64,000 nucleotides of DNA from Sweltsa coloradensis (Eukaryota > Arthropoda > Insecta > Plecoptera > Chloroperlidae): the NCBI GenBank assembly GCA_024449915.1, contig JAMZAV010000323.1, positions 62,001 to 126,000 of the forward strand, in the 5' to 3' direction. Shown one piece after another: positions 30,201-40,100 of the stretch (positions are counted from its first letter, which is position 1; each line of letters opens with the position of its first letter). Both the position numbers and the translations under genes were made by a program. The notes beneath the pieces were generated by a model, which saw nothing but the letters and a program-made list of their open reading frames with translations, searched no databases and was not told the origin of the DNA.

Positions 30201-30966
30201 TTTATTACAAATGCTGTCAAAAGTATGTAGAATGTATGAAAACCAAGTGCGTGTACTTCTCGTATGCCCAAAAGAAGAAGGCGTCGTAAAAAAAACTTAG
30301 GCCCGGGATGCCAGAGGTTTACCCAAGATGTTTTTTATCCTTAAGGTATATCCTAACAGGATCAGAAGAGAAAATCTATAGAGGTCGAAATCCATACGAG
30401 ACTTATGGCCAGGGACTGCGCTAGTGATAGAGCATCGAGCAATCATCTGACACTGCTCACCGCACAATTGTATTGCTTGTCATGTAACGTTCGGCCATTG
30501 TTATCTACGAAGGCAGTCTAGAATATGAAACAGGTGTGTTTTTTCATGCTCTACAACTTTTATTTGAAACAAATTTTCATTGGATCGTTAGTTTCTACTT
30601 TATTTTGATAAAATGTGCGAAAACTATTCCAATAATTGAAAGAAAAAGAGTAAAAGTTTCCATAATGGACCGTAGGTCGCCAGATAATCAAAGCAAGGCG
30701 CACCAAATGCTTTTTATCGTTTCTTTGAAAACAATTTAAAAAAAATTAGAGCTATTTCGGTCCAATACTTCACTCAATATAGCTAATTTTTCATTCTTCG
30801 ACAAAACTAAAAAAATTGAAAATTGATTTTCAAAATGGCGGATAACCCGCAACCGGATTTTTTGGGATTCTGTTGGGGATGTTCAGGAGACCTACCTGAA
30901 CAAATTCCAAATGGTCCCTGCTTGTTTTTTTGAATGCGTGGGTCATATCACAACGGCCCTGTACTA
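27267..30966. mobile_element. 3.7-kb palindromic transposon with TAA target duplication
   Basis: Two arms of about 1.8 kb run in opposite directions around a short centre (about 29099-29155) and are about 95 percent alike by eye. The termini are TAGTACAG and CTGTACTA, flanked by the direct repeat TAA (27264-27266 and 30967-30969). The target, restored from related copies, is GGATAAAGC. A 3-bp TWA duplication fits PIF/Harbinger-type elements, but no transposase frame is visible, so the superfamily is inferred. The arms contain several GGCCACC/ATGGCGG-type subrepeats. Confidence 0.7.
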
Positions 30967-31432
30967 TAAAGCATGTAGTGCGTTCCACCTAGAGATTGCA
31001 GTGCCATTCTTGCACGCAACTTTCTTACCCCGCCACAAGCTTCCCCACCATCCGGCCGCTCTTGTTTTGCAGCGGTCGGTTGGAATTTATACCTGACAAG
31101 ATTTCCTCTATTGATAACGGCTTAACTCCAGTAGCACACTAAAAAAACAACAGATTCAAAATTTTGCTGTTTTTATAAATATATTTGGACTACTGAGTAA
31201 AAATAAACACGTTTCTATTTTTAAATCATCAAAATTGACCAAATACTTCTGAAGTGAAGAACATTCGCCTCTTTGAGCAATGTCTAACAATATCAAGTGA
31301 CATTACGAGGAATAACGCTATGTAATAGTTTATAATATAATATATAATAATTATATAATAATATAAGGTTTTTAAGCATAAGCCCGCTTTAAGGACATAG
31401 TTATTGATTCATAGCAATTGTCGTAAAAGTTT

Positions 31433-31504
31433 TCCCCGACTGGGGATCGAACCCAGAACCTCTGGCTTAACGTGCCAGATCTCTACCAATTGAGGTATCG
31501 AGGA
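31433..31504 (-). tRNA. tRNA-like gene or SINE head, anticodon loop reads GTT
   Basis: On the minus strand a cloverleaf can be drawn: acceptor TCCTCGA/TCGGGGA (one G-U pair), D arm CTC/GAG, anticodon stem CTGGC/GCCAG with loop ACGTTAA, variable AGGTT, T arm CTGGG-TTCGATC-CCCAG. The anticodon position reads GTT (Asn), but base 33 is C instead of the near-universal U. A TTTT run lies four bases downstream. Its location inside a palindromic repeat and the opposed copy at 31816-31880 favour a tRNA-derived SINE over a working tRNA. Confidence 0.45.
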
Positions 31505-31613
31505 CACAAGACAAACCTTTATTATAAATTGCTTTTGTTGTGTATTATTATTATTATTATTATTATTTTATTTTATTTATTATTTCAAATTTAAGGCTTT
31601 CACGGCCCGGTAA

Positions 31614-31742
31614 ATAATTAACACAATTTATTGGTCGGGACATTTCGCCGCGTCGAATCTGCTTTAATTGCTAAACGTTAAAAGCAATTAAAGCAGATTC
31701 GACGCGGCGAAATGTCCCGACCAATAAATTGTGTTAATTATT
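31614..31742. repeat. Perfect hairpin, 59-bp arms
   Basis: AATTAACACAATTTATTGGT...GCTTTAATTGCT is followed after about ten bases by its exact complement. The arms contain CATTTCGCCGCGTCGAATC. Confidence 0.85.
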
Positions 31743-31815
31743 ATTATTATTATTGTTATTATTATTATAACAATTATTATTATTATTATTGATTCATAGC
31801 AGTTGTAATAAAAGT

Positions 31816-31880
31816 TTGCTCAATTGGTAGAGCTATGGCACGTTAAGCCGGAGGTTCTGGGTTCGAACCCCAGTCGGGGC
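31816..31880 (+). pseudogene. tRNA-like sequence in the loop of a 32-bp hairpin
   Basis: D arm GCTC-AATTGGTA-GAGC and T arm CTGGG-TTCGAAC-CCCAG are perfect, and the loop ACGTTAA matches the opposed copy. The 5' acceptor strand is gone. In its place is sequence complementary to the 3' tail, so arms 31788-31819 and 31879-31910 (AGCAGTTGTAATAAAAG type) form a perfect hairpin around the tRNA-like body. Not a functional tRNA as it stands. Confidence 0.5.
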
Positions 31881-31952
31881 AAACTTTTATTACAACTGCT
31901 ATGAATCAATAACTATGTCCTTAAAGCGGGCTTATGCTTAAAAACCTTATAT

Positions 31953-31996
<44 letters not shown>

Positions 31997-33454
31997 AAAA
32001 TTATTTTTATTATTATTAGGTATTAACATTATCATTATCATTATCAGCGTCGTTACCAAAATAAGACACGTAAAGCCCAAATATAATCACAAACAAGCTA
32101 AGTTGATAAATTATTAAAAACAATATGTAAAGCATGCACTCACCCACGTACTCCACAAATACACAAATGCGTAAATAGAGTGTACAATCATATTAAGACT
32201 CACGCTCGTGGGCCAGTAGCCTGCTGTTGCACTTCAGACACACCCACATGTTGGTTTGTATATTATTCTTGTATTGGTCTATCTGCTATTTTAATTGTGA
32301 TCAAGAGGTCGTCGGTGATTTAGTTTTACAATTAATTATTTAAACCGGTACAACGGTACAACAATTTTCTATGCTGTCTCTTGTAATTATGTGTACTAAC
32401 CAATATACAAACCAACATGTGGGTGTGTCTGTAAGTGCAACAGCAGGCCACCGGCCCACGAGCATGAGTTTCAATATGATTGTACACTCTATTTACGTAT
32501 GTTTGTATTTGTGGAGTGTGTGGGTGAGTGCATGCTTTACATATTGTTTTTAATAATTTAGCTCGTTTGTGATTATATTTGGACATAATGCGCGAGTGTT
32601 CCTCACTTCAGAAGTATTTGGTCGATTTTGATGATTTAAAAATAGAAACGTGTTTATTTTTACTCAGTAGTCCAAATATATTATTAAAAGCAGCAAAATT
32701 TTGAATCTGTTGTTTTTTTAGTGTGCTATTGGAGTTAAGCCGTTATCAATAGGGGAAATCTTGTCAGGTATAAATTCCAACCGACCGCTGCAACACACGA
32801 GCGGCCGGATGGCGGGGGAAGCTCGTGGCGGGGTAAGAAAGTTGCGTGCAAGAATGGCACTGCAATCTGTAGGTGTTATTTGTCGAAGAAATTTTTAAAA
32901 AATTAAAAAATCGTAGGCCTAATATTGCGACTATCACAAGAAATAATTTTTTGATTGCGCTCAAATTTCACACGAATATATAAATTCATAAAATTAAGGT
33001 TCTATGAAAAAATCAATACAATTGGATAAAGCATGTAGGTGTTATAGGCCAAAGAAATTTTAAAAATCGAAAAAAATCGTAAAATTGTGATTTTCACTAG
33101 AAGTAATTTTTTGATTACGCTCAAATTTCACATGAATTTATCAATTCATAAAATAAAGGTTCTGTGAAAAAATCATTACAATGGAACAAAGCATGTAGGT
33201 TTTTTTTAAATCGAAAAAAATCGTAAAATTGCGATTTTCATGAGAAATAATTTTTCGATTGCGCTCAAAAACGTTGAAGTTCTAAGTTCAGACTTCAGAG
33301 ATTTCGAAGGCCTCCATAAAATTTCATCGCAATCGGAGTATCGGTTTAGCCGGAATCGTGTTAACAGACAGACAAAAAGAAAAAAAAACATTCCGGATTT
33401 TTTTTCTCCAGTGTAGTGAAATGGAATCTTCGTTTTGCTCGCTACGCTCATCCA

Positions 33455-35001
33455 AAAAACTTATGACCGAGGCCACTACTTGTCTACTTTAAAACCAATT
33501 TTTGGGTAAAACTTCCTCACCCATGATCAGGTTGATGCGAACTATAAGTTTTTAATTTACGTTTTAATGTTGTTCCGGGCCAATAAGCTCTTTTTATAGA
33601 AGTTAAATCATCTTACATTAGCTTTGTTATAAAAAGATTAAGCATTTGAAAAATGAGGTTCTTAAAGTTTTAGACATTGTAGGCATAGGCCTAGTACAAT
33701 TCTCCAACAAGACATTGAATAGCAATTTAAATTTATTTAATATGTCTTTATTACTCCATCAATTTTTTGATTTAAAACGAAGAAGTACATTGAGATCATC
33801 ATAGATGCTGTTCTGACAATGCCTATATTTGTATCTTGTACACTAGCTACTAAATCTTGACTGTCACTCGAGCAAAGATTTTGGCTAGCCAGTAGGCCTA
33901 CTATGAAGATTCCTAAATCTGTTTGTTGACAGAATCGGACTATCGTTGACTAAGGCCTTCAAATGACATTTCCCATTGGTTATACTGGCATACACAGAGT
34001 GCGACTCAGTGCGAGTAGAATCGTAATAGGCTATTCCATTGGGCATTCTGATTCACACTGTGTTAGCATTCACACGTTCCATTAGCCGATTTGCATTTGA
34101 CCAGGTCATGCGAGTGCTGCACCAAGTCCAGGGGTCAGTACAAAGGATAGTGTTTATAGCATAGTACTATCAAGGTATCAAGGTTGAATGGGACAAAATG
34201 CCAAATGGCATGGATCGGAGTGAACAGAAGTCCTATCTCTACTAACTAACTAGAAAACACATGATGACATGAATAATGTCAATTGTGGGCATGTGAAAAG
34301 AAGATAATACCTGCCATCTGATAGCACTTTGCGGAAAAGTATAAAGGTCGTGAAATGGATAATTAGGTTACTAATTAGCCACGTTGTTGCACTGGTTTGT
34401 GAAAGTGTTGAGAATTGCTCTACTGTAGCCCAATATTTTGCAAGAACAATTATTTCAATTTCAATTTTATTGGCATAGGTCAAAATTTGTACATTTCATA
34501 AGGTTTGCCTAATAGTAATAGGCAACTACAACAATACAATTTTCTCAACATTTTAAGTGTGTTAGGCACCGGTACAATGATACCACACTGAAATTTTAGT
34601 ACAACTGGGTGTCCAATGGAAATAAACACAAGACAGTATCAAGTCAAATTTAACAAAGTTGGCACAAAGAGGTAGGCTACCTACACATTTTACACCTTAA
34701 AAAGTTGAATTAAGAAATTGATTTCAAGTAGACCTAGCTCCAGCCTAACAAGTTGATAAGATTAGCTTTTAAATGAAAATATGTTTACATTACCAGTAGG
34801 CCTAGATGCTCTTCTGGTCTTACACAAGGCGTAGGTTTGCCCCAATGGTCCATACCCTGTGCTATCCTTGATCTACGCTCATTGTAGGCTTAGGTTAGGT
34901 ACTTAAATTATTGCGATACAGTACCGTACATAACTTACAATAAAATAAATTAAATCAGGGTATTCAAAACCAATATGCATGGAAACTATGAACATGAAAA
35001 C
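33455..35001. other. Intergenic region downstream of GTF2H4
   Basis: No gene or transposon end recognised. TTTATT at 34467-34472 would be a minus-strand AATAAA for GTF2H4, about 530 bases past its stop. Scattered TAGGCCTA motifs. Confidence 0.5.
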
Positions 35002-36435
35002 TTAGCCTGAACCTTTAGAATACTTCTTCCAAAAATGTCTCACATCTTCATGCCCACCTTTAGTTACGACCATTGTCCTTCGTTGGGGATTTTGCCAAGC
35101 TAACACTCCCAATTCTTGAGCATGATCTCGTAAGACCTCAAAATCGGCTTGAGATAAGAATTCACTATACAGAACGCCTTCTGTGAAAGTAAATCGATCA
35201 CGTTCATTTTCCCATAGTTTTATTTGATCGACAACTGTTGGAGGTAGAATCGGAGGCGCTGCTGCCCGCATTCGCGGATGTGCATGTAATCTCAGAAATC
35301 CCACAATTTGTTGTGCCGTTATACCACTTTTCAAAGCCTGACGGACAGACTCACGTGTAAGAATTCCTACAGCCAGATTTGGAAATCTGTAGAGTAGTTC
35401 ACAAAAGAGTCCCACTAAAGCAACTTGCAAATTTGAATCTGTGTATGCATAAATTCTGTAATTTGTTTCAACTATTAAGTAACCCTCACTGGTGATGTCC
35501 CCTTGAAATTTGTTGACACCAGAGGCAATGTTCAGAGCCAACTTTGTTGGGTAGAAACGTCCAGCTTTTCTTTTCCGTTGGTAAACGAGACCAAATTCTC
35601 GAAGATGCTGCAAGAAGACCAGTAATCTCTCTCCCATACCTTCTGTACTGTAGTCTTTACCTAATGTGCTGAAGCATAGCTGGAAGAGGAACGACAAGCA
35701 CTCGACTAGGTCAAGTCCTCGAGACTCCACCGTGTCTAAATACTGAAGTATAAAATACCAAACTTGCGACGCGGTATCAAGTAACAAGAACTGAAACCCT
35801 TCACGGGTTATGATGGGACTGCCATCCTTTTCGTCTCTTTTCATTAGGCCTGCATGCAAGAGAATTCGAACTGCATCCGCTGAAATACCCTCCTGTTGTT
35901 GTGATCCTACCATATAATGTAGTACGCACTCCCACCGCTCCATAGCATAGCTATCAAGGTACGGAATGTCACGTGCTTTTGTGTCCACCTCTAGCTGAGA
36001 AGACATAGTCCATGGTTTACCACCTCCCAACAGAGCAACTTTCAAGCTCTTTTTAAATACATTATTTAAAATCCATCCTGGTAAACCACCCGGTATCGCT
36101 GCCTCCTGCCATACACGTAAACAGCTTAGTGTATCAGCAACTTCGGAGTGGTGTTCTTTAGCAAATGATTTTGAAATCCAAGACGCAACTACTGCTTGTG
36201 GAACGGGCTGTTCCACAAAAAGAATCCTAATAACATAATGTCTGGCTACCTCGGATAACTCCCGAAACACTGCTAAGCATGTTGATGGATGATTGTACAA
36301 TTTGTCGAGCACGGTTGCAGGCAATGTTTGTAAATAATCGTGCAAATTCTTACATTGTAAATTCTTTGACTGGGTACCTTTTTCCTTTTCCTTCCCTTTG
36401 TTCTTTTCTTTACCATAGTTAGAAGCTTCGGCCAT
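35002..36435 (-). CDS. GTF2H4: TFIIH subunit 4 (p52/Tfb2), intronless
   Basis: A single 477-residue frame, start ATG at 36435-36433, stop TAA. p52 is a core TFIIH subunit in the nucleus: it anchors and stimulates the XPB helicase in promoter opening and nucleotide excision repair, and binds the small subunit p8/TTDA through its C-terminus. The protein is recognised along its length (human p52 is 462 residues): [20 protein letters not shown] near residue 30, [91 protein letters not shown], and [17 protein letters not shown] leading into the p8-binding fold. The N-terminus has an extra Lys/Glu/Gly-rich stretch. No introns, unlike both neighbours and the many-exon human gene. It is divergent from TXNDC5, with 494 bases between start codons. 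Confidence 0.96.
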   Translation of the reverse strand: MAEASNYGKEKNKGKEKEKGTQSKNLQCKNLHDYLQTLPATVLDKLYNHPSTCLAVFRELSEVARHYVIRILFVEQPVPQAVVASWISKSFAKEHHSEVADTLSCLRVWQEAAIPGGLPGWILNNVFKKSLKVALLGGGKPWTMSSQLEVDTKARDIPYLDSYAMERWECVLHYMVGSQQQEGISADAVRILLHAGLMKRDEKDGSPIITREGFQFLLLDTASQVWYFILQYLDTVESRGLDLVECLSFLFQLCFSTLGKDYSTEGMGERLLVFLQHLREFGLVYQRKRKAGRFYPTKLALNIASGVNKFQGDITSEGYLIVETNYRIYAYTDSNLQVALVGLFCELLYRFPNLAVGILTRESVRQALKSGITAQQIVGFLRLHAHPRMRAAAPPILPPTVVDQIKLWENERDRFTFTEGVLYSEFLSQADFEVLRDHAQELGVLAWQNPQRRTMVVTKGGHEDVRHFWKKYSKGSG

Positions 36436-36929
36436 AACACGTATTTAAAACTTCTTATATTATAATACAAATTAGGATTTGAAAACACTGACATGTGTGA
36501 CAACAAAGATTATCATTCATCAACCGTGTCTGTAGTCACAATACCGGCGTATCAAGGGGGGACACGTGAAGAAACTTAACAGCGTGTATTTTGTTTTCAA
36601 TTCTTTATAATATTAAAAACCATTTGGCTATACCGTTTTCATTTTCGTAAAATTAAAATATTTAGCTTAATTAGACCTCCTTATCATAATAATATGGTGA
36701 TAAAAAAATTATAAATGTCCACTTTCGTATTTGTGAGGAAATTGTTTTCTTTGGATGGTTGGTAGCATATCCCACTAATTTAACAGTTACAACAACAACT
36801 GGGTGCTCCAAAGCCATTGTATAAACTGACGTTTCCCCATCACCGAGTGAGGGGGCGTTTCGTTGTCGTAGAAAGTTTATCCGGCTTCTCCGGCATTTCA
36901 CGTGATTATTTGTCATTGTTTTGAGTTGC
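36436..36929. promoter_or_regulatory. Divergent promoter region of GTF2H4 and TXNDC5
   Basis: 494 bases separate the two start codons. Two CACGTG boxes are present: 36563-36568, and 36899-36904 inside the palindrome TCACGTGA, the latter only 25 bases before the TXNDC5 ATG. A GTGAGGGGGCG stretch lies at about 36846-36856. No TATA box is obvious. A shared bidirectional promoter is inferred from the spacing; the 5' UTRs cannot be placed from sequence alone. Confidence 0.5.
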
Positions 36930-37105
36930 ATGTTAAAAATGTATGTTATCACGCTTGTTTTCGTTGTAGCCAATATTTTAGCTTCATTAGCCCATGATGA
37001 TAGTGAAAGTAAAGCAGTTCAGTACACTACCGAAGAATTTTCTGCATCAATTTCTGCAGTGGGCCTGCTCAGCAAAAACCACTTTGTCATGTTTTATGCA
37101 CCATG
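36930..37105 (+). CDS. TXNDC5: TXNDC5 exon 1
   Basis: ATG at 36930 opens the hydrophobic signal peptide. A second ATG three codons on (36939) could also serve. Ends HFVMFYAPW with the Trp codon split TG|G at donor ATG|GTAAGA. Confidence 0.9.
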
Positions 37106-40100
37106 GTAAGAACTAGGCTAGGCCTAGGCCTACGCTAGAGGCTAGGTAGGGTCCTGGCTACTAGGGCATAGCCTAGGCTAGGCCGTAGGCTAGCTAGTAG
37201 GGCCTAGGCCTTTTATTTTATGCACAAAGACTAGACTAGCTAGGCTAGAGGCCGAAACTAATGAAAGACTCCGCTCTCTAAACGGACTTGACCATAAATT
37301 TTGCTCTTGGGCCTAGGCCTAGGCCTAGCCTAGTCTAGCCTAGGGCCTAGATGCTTAACTTTATGTCCAGGATCCTAGGCTGCTAGGCCTAGGGCCTAGG
37401 CCTAGCTAGGGATGCCGACAATGTCTCCGGACAGACAGGTAAGGCCGATGCACAATTGCCCGGTAACGATAACGTTACCGTTAACAATAACGGGAAGACG
37501 GTAACGTTAAGGTCTTCGGTGCACAATAGCCCGTGAAGCGGATGGTAAGCATTAAAATGTAAGGTTGGTTAACATGTATTTTGTGTTATTGATTTGTTGC
37601 GCATATTTGGTACACCTGGTAAATAACATAGGCCTACACCACAGCCTTTCTGAAATACCTACCAGCTGATACATTTATTATACACTTACACAACAGGCCG
37701 TGGACATCTTGATTCTGATTGGTTCCGGTAAGGTACTGGACGGGAACGTTACGTAAAGTTAAAACTTGGTGATGTTCCCGTTGTAGGAGCTTTATTGTGC
37801 ATCATGTTGTAAGTTAACGTGTTATTCAACTTTCTTCCCGTTATCGTTATCGGGCAATTGTGCATCGGCCTGTAGGCCGACATCGACCTAGTAGGGTAGG
37901 CTAGGGCCTAGCTAGGCATTGCTTTTTGTTGTCACTTGTCAGTAGGGATGGGTCAGTGCACACGTGTAAATGTTTTTCATGGGTGTAGCCCACACGTTTA
38001 CTACTGTTTCTAAAAAAAAATTGATTGGTAAGACATTACGTAACAATTCTTTACGGTTACAAATGGGCCTAGGTTTTGTCCAGTGGCAACCACTCGCTCC
38101 CCCCAGACCTAATTACTGTCCTCCCCCAAATGATCTAAATTCTCTCAAAGACCCACTAGCTACAACATCCCCAGACAAGTCATTCCACTCCCTAACAGTC
38201 CTTTCCAAGAAACCATGCCGACCCAGATCCGTTCTTACTACTTAACTTATGGCTAGAGGTAGGCCTACTTGTCGTGTACATAGGTATAGCATTTTGTGTC
38301 ATTTTAAAGCGTTTTGTAGCATCTATTTTTTGGCTAACTAACTCCAAAACCTTGTGGTAGGTCAGTGGGGCATGATATTCTTTAAAATTGAAAAAAAAAT
38401 GATTTTATTATTTTATTGTGCACGCACCAAATGCACTCTAAAAACCTGATTTTCAAAATTTTCGCCTGCGGCGCTATGTATTTAAAACTCCCAATAAAAT
38501 CAACTTTTCTTTATGTTGTCAGAAATACCGTAATCAGTTTGCCTCTGAAATGTGTCTGCATCAGTGTACTTCGATTTATTAAGTTGTCCTCCTATGTGAA
38601 TCGTTTTTTTTTAACTAAATAGGATTGACGTTTAATAATAAATAAAATGATGAATTGAAAATAAGATCAAACGTTTATAATAATGTTGCAATCTAGGCCA
38701 ATGCTGTAAATTGTAAGCTCGACATGACGACGAAACAAATTGGTGCACACAAACTACGTTGTTTCCGTATTGCATTCCGTCCACCACTTTTTTCTAAAAC
38801 GCACCAAATGCACTCTAAAAACCTGATTTTCAAAATTTTCGCTGCGGCACAATTAATGGGGGGCTCCGCCCCCCATACCCCCCGTGCGTCCGGCTTAGTC
38901 CCTTTCCCACGACTGTACATGCACACGCAAATCGCCCCCCCCCATGATTATACCCTAGATCCGCCACTGGTGTAGGTATGATTTTTTTTTGTATTTTTAA
39001 TTTGAAATTTGGTCATCAAGATTGAATCAATATCAACTGAATAAAAATGTGTAGCCTATGAACAAATTATAGATAGGCCTACTATGGAAAATAAAATAAA
39101 ATAGCGACTGGAAAACCTTAGTTTTGATTAGGGCCCTAACCCTAAGTGAAAAAATAGCGCTTTAGGCCTATAGCATCTATTCATAAAACACTATTTTCAC
39201 GTAGGTACCTCTACTTAGGCCTATAGCTTACTTAGGCCTACGTATGGCGGCTGTGGCCGCTATGCACTGACTGCAAATGACATGGCAGTAACGAGTAACG
39301 GCCGACCGTGCACCAGGTCAGTAGGCAGAGGCGGAGGAGGCCCCTTGAGTGCATCAGTTGTGCGCTGTGGGTAGACCACCCTAGCTGCTAGGTTTCGTGT
39401 CACTTTGCTTACATTTGTGCAGCATTTTCTTTTTCTTTGTGGTGTTCTGGTCATATGGTTAGAGTAGAGCCTAGGCTAAGGGCAATGTGATTAAAAAGAC
39501 TATGTCTTTTATGTTTCCAAGTTCCAGTACCGGCCTAGTACATGAGGGGCTCCGGCCAAGAGTATTGTGGGCCCTATGATTTGTCTGCGAGTCGTAATGC
39601 CAAACCGGACGGTCTGGGGCGGCAGCCCCAGCCGCAAGGCTCTTTCGCGAAGGCGAAATTTTGTGTCCTAACTGTTAAACTGCCTATAAACACGTCAAAA
39701 ACATATTATGTTTACAAACATAGATTTACAAAATGTAAGAATATAATACAAAATGAGTCAACCTCCAACGTCATAGCTAGAATATGTAGACCTATTAGAA
39801 ATACGATACAAATCGAAAACTATCAAACGAACAATAATTTTTGTATCTAAACTTGCACTTTAAATGCCGTTAATCTTGTCAATTATCATATTTTCACACT
39901 TTCTCACATTGCGTACGCGTCACATTAAATAAACAACACAATGAAGCTAGACGACTTTGCCACATCACAGGGGATGGAGGATACGCATCCGAAACTACCA
40001 CGTGAACCAGACACTGTGCGTTCTTTGTTTTCTAGTCAAGGGCTGCTTTTTGCGACATGCGCAATTGTTTGGAAACCAAAGACAGTCAGTGCTACTGACT

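Larger units (their letters stand above)
31549..31994. repeat. ATT microsatellite tracts
   Basis: Several (TTA/ATT)n tracts, about 31549-31566, 31738-31790 and 31952-31994, separate the inverted-repeat units. Confidence 0.85.
30979..32868. mobile_element. 1.9-kb palindromic element carrying tRNA-like sequences
   Basis: Outer arms at about 30993-31268 and 32595-32868 (AGATTGCAGTGCCATTCTTG and complement) are flanked by GTAG on both sides (30975-30978, 32869-32872), a possible 4-bp target duplication. The left end has 14 extra bases. The centre holds further inverted repeats: two opposed tRNA-like units (31362-31504 and 31788-31950), a 59-bp-arm hairpin (31614-31742) and arms 32077-32275 / 32398-32582. 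No protein-coding frame. Confidence 0.6.
27085..33454 (-). mobile_element. Helentron-like element split by two later insertions
   Basis: On the plus strand it opens CTAGGAAGCTTCGCAAATGC (27085) and closes CGCTACGCTCATCCA (33454). Family A sequence is found only at 27085-27266, 30967-30978 and 32869-33454. Joined, these restore the family order ATCGGATAAAGCATGTAGGTGTTAT. The gaps are filled by a 3700-bp palindrome and a 1890-bp palindromic element, only 12 bases apart. Internal blocks are repeated as in the other copies. Confidence 0.6.

Noticed and set aside
31549..31994. Regularly spaced repeats resembling a CRISPR array
   Set aside because: They are ATT microsatellites and opposed inverted repeats; the genome is eukaryotic.
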